Positions 6,444 through 8,402 of a stretch of 8,402 nucleotides of DNA are shown piece after piece. Under the pieces are notes generated by a model. The model saw only the letters and a program-made list of their open reading frames with translations, ran no database searches and was not told the DNA's origin. The stretch spans positions 1-8,402 of the forward strand of contig JAITBB010000103.1 in assembly GCA_031283795.1 (NCBI GenBank), in the 5' to 3' direction. The stretch's first letter is position 1. The number at the start of each line of letters is the position of its first letter. The position numbers and the translations under genes are program-made. The DNA comes from Rickettsiales bacterium (lineage in GTDB: Bacteria; Pseudomonadota; Alphaproteobacteria; Rickettsiales; UBA1997).

Positions 6444-6881
6444 CTATTCTTCCTTTTCCTCTCCGTAGTCATTCTCTTCTTCCTCTTCATCCCCCTCTCC
6501 ATCATTGGTGCTATCAGCAGTGCTGGTGGATGATCCAGGGGTTTTGGACAATAGTTTTCTCCCCGCCTCTCTCAGACCATAGCCCACTGCATTAAACGCC
6601 TCATCTGTCTCTCCGCCGACCTCATCGCCAGCCGCATCTATCATCAATCCAAACATATTTAGACAGTTACCAAGCAATCGATTAATTATTGGAATTCTTC
6701 CTATATAGGAAAAAAACCTGCCGACAAAACCCAATTTTTTGGCCACTTCTTCTCTTCCACCAATTAGGGGAACCGTATCGCTGAACCCGCTGGCCACTGC
6801 TACTCCAGAACGATAGCCAACATGCAGCCCCACTAGGAGTAGGAACAGAGTAAACTTTCTTTTTATACCAATACACTTCAT
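6444..6881 (-). CDS. Small secreted protein with acidic tail, unknown function
   Basis: I do not recognise this 145-residue protein. It begins with a clear signal peptide: basic KRK near residues 7-9, hydrophobic FTLFLLLVGLHVGY, and a likely cleavage site near AVA-SG (about residue 30). The middle contains a moderately hydrophobic, Gly-rich helix-prone stretch (about 47-83: KKLGFVGRFFSYIG ... NRLLGNCLNMFGLMIDAAG) that could be amphipathic or membrane-associated. Residues about 113-128 are Ser/Thr-rich, and the last 18 or so residues are almost all acidic (GDEEEEENDYGEEKEE). The start is well supported: AGGAG lies 5 bases before the ATG. Secretion to the periplasm or beyond is inferred from the signal peptide. 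The gene is convergent with the thiamine pyrophosphokinase gene and divergent from the ferredoxin gene. Confidence 0.75.
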   Translation of the reverse strand: MKCIGIKRKFTLFLLLVGLHVGYRSGVAVASGFSDTVPLIGGREEVAKKLGFVGRFFSYIGRIPIINRLLGNCLNMFGLMIDAAGDEVGGETDEAFNAVGYGLREAGRKLLSKTPGSSTSTADSTNDGEGDEEEEENDYGEEKEE

Positions 6882-6960
6882 AAAATCTCCTATTTTTTAT
6901 AAAAAATCTGTGCAAAGAGTATTATATATGAATTTTTATGTCAAGTGTTTTTTATTTTGG
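6882..6960 (-). promoter_or_regulatory. AT-rich promoter region and RBS of the small secreted protein gene
   Basis: On the minus strand a perfect TTGACA (6944-6939) and a perfect TATAAT (6926-6921) occur, but only 12 bases apart, too close for normal sigma-70 use as a pair. Either one box pairs with a weaker partner or the spacing is unusual. The ribosome binding site AGGAG (6891-6887) follows. Confidence 0.5.
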
Positions 6961-7065
6961 GTTCTAGTAGTGACAAACTTAATTTCCCTCCGCTCCGGGA
7001 GAAGTTGATTTATTTGTTTAACTCGCTAGCTTTGGTTTACATGACTAACTAGTGTTGTTACGAGT

Positions 7066-7305
7066 ATGCCAAGAGTTGTAGTAAAAAATAGTGACGCCAG
7101 CCTAGAGGAGGCATCAGCATCCTGCCCTGCAAATTGCTTCAGAAAGGATGGAAAGATGTTTGTGATAGATCCTGATGAGTGCATAGACTGTGGAGTTTGC
7201 CAGTCGATAGTCGATGATGGCGTAATATTAGAGGATAGCGAGGCAGAGGAAAACGCCATTAATTTTAATAGGGAAAAATCAAAAAAGTGGCAGCCAGCCC
7301 AGTAG
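7066..7305 (+). CDS. FdxA-like ferredoxin retaining only the [4Fe-4S] cluster ligands
   Basis: A 79-residue soluble electron carrier of the 7Fe/8Fe bacterial ferredoxin family. The hallmark block MFVIDPDECIDCGVC (31-45) and the preceding SCPANCF (19-25) match FdxA-type ferredoxins. In that family a [4Fe-4S] cluster is held by a Cys in the CP motif plus C-x2-C-x2-C; here these are Cys20, Cys39, Cys42 and Cys45, with the family spacing. The three ligands of the other ([3Fe-4S]) cluster are gone: the N-terminal C-x7-C segment reads KNSDASLEEASA, and the Cys that normally follows the C-x2-C-x2-C motif, before Pro, is replaced in QSIVDDG. Cys24 is kept but is not a ligand in the model protein. No missing Cys lies upstream, since the frame closes at 7042. 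No clear ribosome binding site is visible. The last 19 bases overlap the start of lolD, so the two are probably co-transcribed and translationally coupled. Confidence 0.88.
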   Translation: MPRVVVKNSDASLEEASASCPANCFRKDGKMFVIDPDECIDCGVCQSIVDDGVILEDSEAEENAINFNREKSKKWQPAQ

Positions 7306-7985
7306 TACTGGAAGTAAAGGGCGTCACAAAGTCATATCGGGAGGCTAGTGGAGGCCCCATTGGAGTCCTGGATACTGTGAGTTTCTCTATAGAGCGGGGT
7401 GAGATGGTTTCCTTTATGGGGCCATCGGGTTCTGGTAAGACGACTCTGCTGCAGATATGCGGTCTGCTGGACAGAGCCGACTCCGGCGATGTCGAAATAG
7501 GAGGTACGTCCACCTGTCACCTATCCGAAAGGAGGCTCACGGAAATTAGGAAGAAAAACATAGGTTTTGTATACCAGATGCATCATCTCTTTCCGGAATT
7601 CAGCGCCATTGAAAATGTCGAGTTACCCCTTCTCATCGGAGGAGCCTCTAAAAAATCAGCCGAAAAGAGTGCCTCCGAGGTGCTAGAGAGGTTAGGAATG
7701 CTCGAAAGGAGAATTAGTATGCCGTCGGAACTGTCTGGCGGCGAAAGACAGAGAGTTGCCATAGCAAGGGCTGTAGTGACAAGACCGGCAATTGTTCTGG
7801 CGGACGAACCGACGGGAAATCTGGACTCTGAGAACTCGGGAAAAGTTATGAATCTTCTGCTAGAAACACTGAGAACCTATGGTACTGGTATGCTCATCGT
7901 TACCCATAACTGGGAGCTGTCTAGGAGCACAGACAGAACACTCATCATTGAAAATCGTAAAATTCTGGAGTACTCTGGCCGCTAG
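7287..7985 (+). CDS. lolD: Lipoprotein-releasing ABC transporter ATPase LolD
   Basis: LolD is the ATPase of the LolCDE complex, which extracts outer-membrane lipoproteins from the inner membrane and passes them to LolA. The 232-residue product is full length for the family and has all ABC motifs: Walker A GPSGSGKTT (45-53), Q-loop Gln97 in FVYQMHHLFPEF (the latter part is typical of LolD/MacB-type ATPases), signature LSGGE (149-153), Walker B IVLADE with catalytic Glu174, D-loop GNLDS, and H-loop His207. The GTG start at 7287 overlaps the ferredoxin end by 19 bases; AGGGA (7270-7274) is rather far upstream, so coupling to ferredoxin translation is likely. The LolC/E membrane partner is not in this window. 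Distinguishing LolD from other small MacB-like ATPases without the partner is the only doubt. The stop overlaps the topA stop on the other strand. Confidence 0.9.
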   Translation: MAASPVVLEVKGVTKSYREASGGPIGVLDTVSFSIERGEMVSFMGPSGSGKTTLLQICGLLDRADSGDVEIGGTSTCHLSERRLTEIRKKNIGFVYQMHHLFPEFSAIENVELPLLIGGASKKSAEKSASEVLERLGMLERRISMPSELSGGERQRVAIARAVVTRPAIVLADEPTGNLDSENSGKVMNLLLETLRTYGTGMLIVTHNWELSRSTDRTLIIENRKILEYSGR

Positions 7986-8402
7986 GATTGTTTGGGCTTC
8001 TTTCTATCTCTATAGGAGGCTATTAGCTCAAGGGCTCGGGCTAGACCAATTTCTAAAACATCATCACTCTTCAGAGAGTAGAATTTCTTGTTCCATGTAA
8101 CGTAGGGCCCATAGGGCCCAATGCTCGCCTTAATCACCTGTCCATCCCCCGGATGGTTTCCAAGGGTCCTTGGGAGCTGTAGGAGGGCTAGGGCTTTCTC
8201 TAGGCCAATGTCATTCTCACTCATACCCTTCGGTAAACCAATTCGCTTGGGTTTGGTGGTTTTGTTGTCCTCCCCCAGTTGGACATAGGGACCATAGGGC
8301 CCCCTCTTAAGGTAAACATTTTTTTCTCCATCAGCTCCCAGAAGCCTATTCTCAAATTTTTCTATCACTCCGGTTTCGGACTCAACCCCATCCTGCCCAG
8401 GG
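7982..8402 (-). CDS. topA: DNA topoisomerase I, C-terminal end (N-terminal part outside window)
   Basis: This is the end of the type IA topoisomerase that relaxes negative supercoils. The frame is open to the right edge (…ESETGVIEKFENRLLG), so the catalytic domains lie outside. The visible 139 or so residues contain the alphaproteobacterial-type C-terminal repeats: KRGPYGPYVQLGE, a KPKRIGLPKGM linker, GLEKALALLQLPRTLGNHP, then a second GPYGPYVTW repeat, DDVLEIGLARALELI and a basic tail (YRDRKKPKQS). These repeats bind single-stranded DNA in related enzymes. No Cys zinc motif is visible in the part shown. The gene converges on lolD: the two TAG stops overlap within the palindrome CTAG (7982-7985), leaving no intergenic space for a separate terminator. 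Confidence 0.93.
   Translation of the reverse strand, partial: PGQDGVESETGVIEKFENRLLGADGEKNVYLKRGPYGPYVQLGEDNKTTKPKRIGLPKGMSENDIGLEKALALLQLPRTLGNHPGDGQVIKASIGPYGPYVTWNKKFYSLKSDDVLEIGLARALELIASYRDRKKPKQS

Overview
The window looks like part of the chromosome of an alphaproteobacterium, most likely an obligate intracellular member of the Rickettsiales. This is inference from gene content, not a database match. The pointers are a TopA C-terminus of alphaproteobacterial type, a FdxA-like ferredoxin, a RecA with no visible LexA-type operator, a large secreted beta-barrel protein of low-complexity architecture, small lineage-specific secreted proteins, and long gene-poor gaps that look like decayed sequence.

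Layout from left to right. (1) At 2-388 is the end of a glutamine-rich, then charged, protein that is cut by the window edge. A possible +1-frame continuation runs to 455. (2) At 389-988 is a gene-free stretch with a 20-bp tandem duplication, overlapping hairpins and, near its right end, the recA promoter. (3) At 989-2104 is recA. (4) At 2105-3096 is a second gene-free stretch. It carries segments that resemble, in inverted orientation, segments upstream of recA. It ends in a perfect 16-bp-stem terminator. (5) At 3097-5358 on the minus strand is a large autotransporter-like protein with a 15-bp tandem repeat encoding back-to-back N-x-T sequons. (6) At 5359-5728 is the divergent regulatory region between that gene and a thiamine pyrophosphokinase gene (5729-6382, plus). 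(7) At 6444-6881 on the minus strand is a small secreted protein with a very acidic tail. (8) At 7066-7985 on the plus strand is a two-gene unit: an unusual single-cluster ferredoxin whose end overlaps lolD. (9) At 7982-8402 on the minus strand is the C-terminal end of topA, which meets lolD tail to tail.

The housekeeping genes cover recombination and repair (RecA), DNA supercoiling (TopA), thiamine diphosphate supply (thiamine pyrophosphokinase), electron transfer (ferredoxin) and lipoprotein export (LolD). They are mixed with envelope or secreted proteins that are probably lineage-specific. The most unusual points are the ferredoxin that has lost exactly its [3Fe-4S] ligands, the sequon-repeat autotransporter, and the inverted, degenerate sequence copies flanking recA. 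I see no tRNA, rRNA, CRISPR array or intact insertion sequence.
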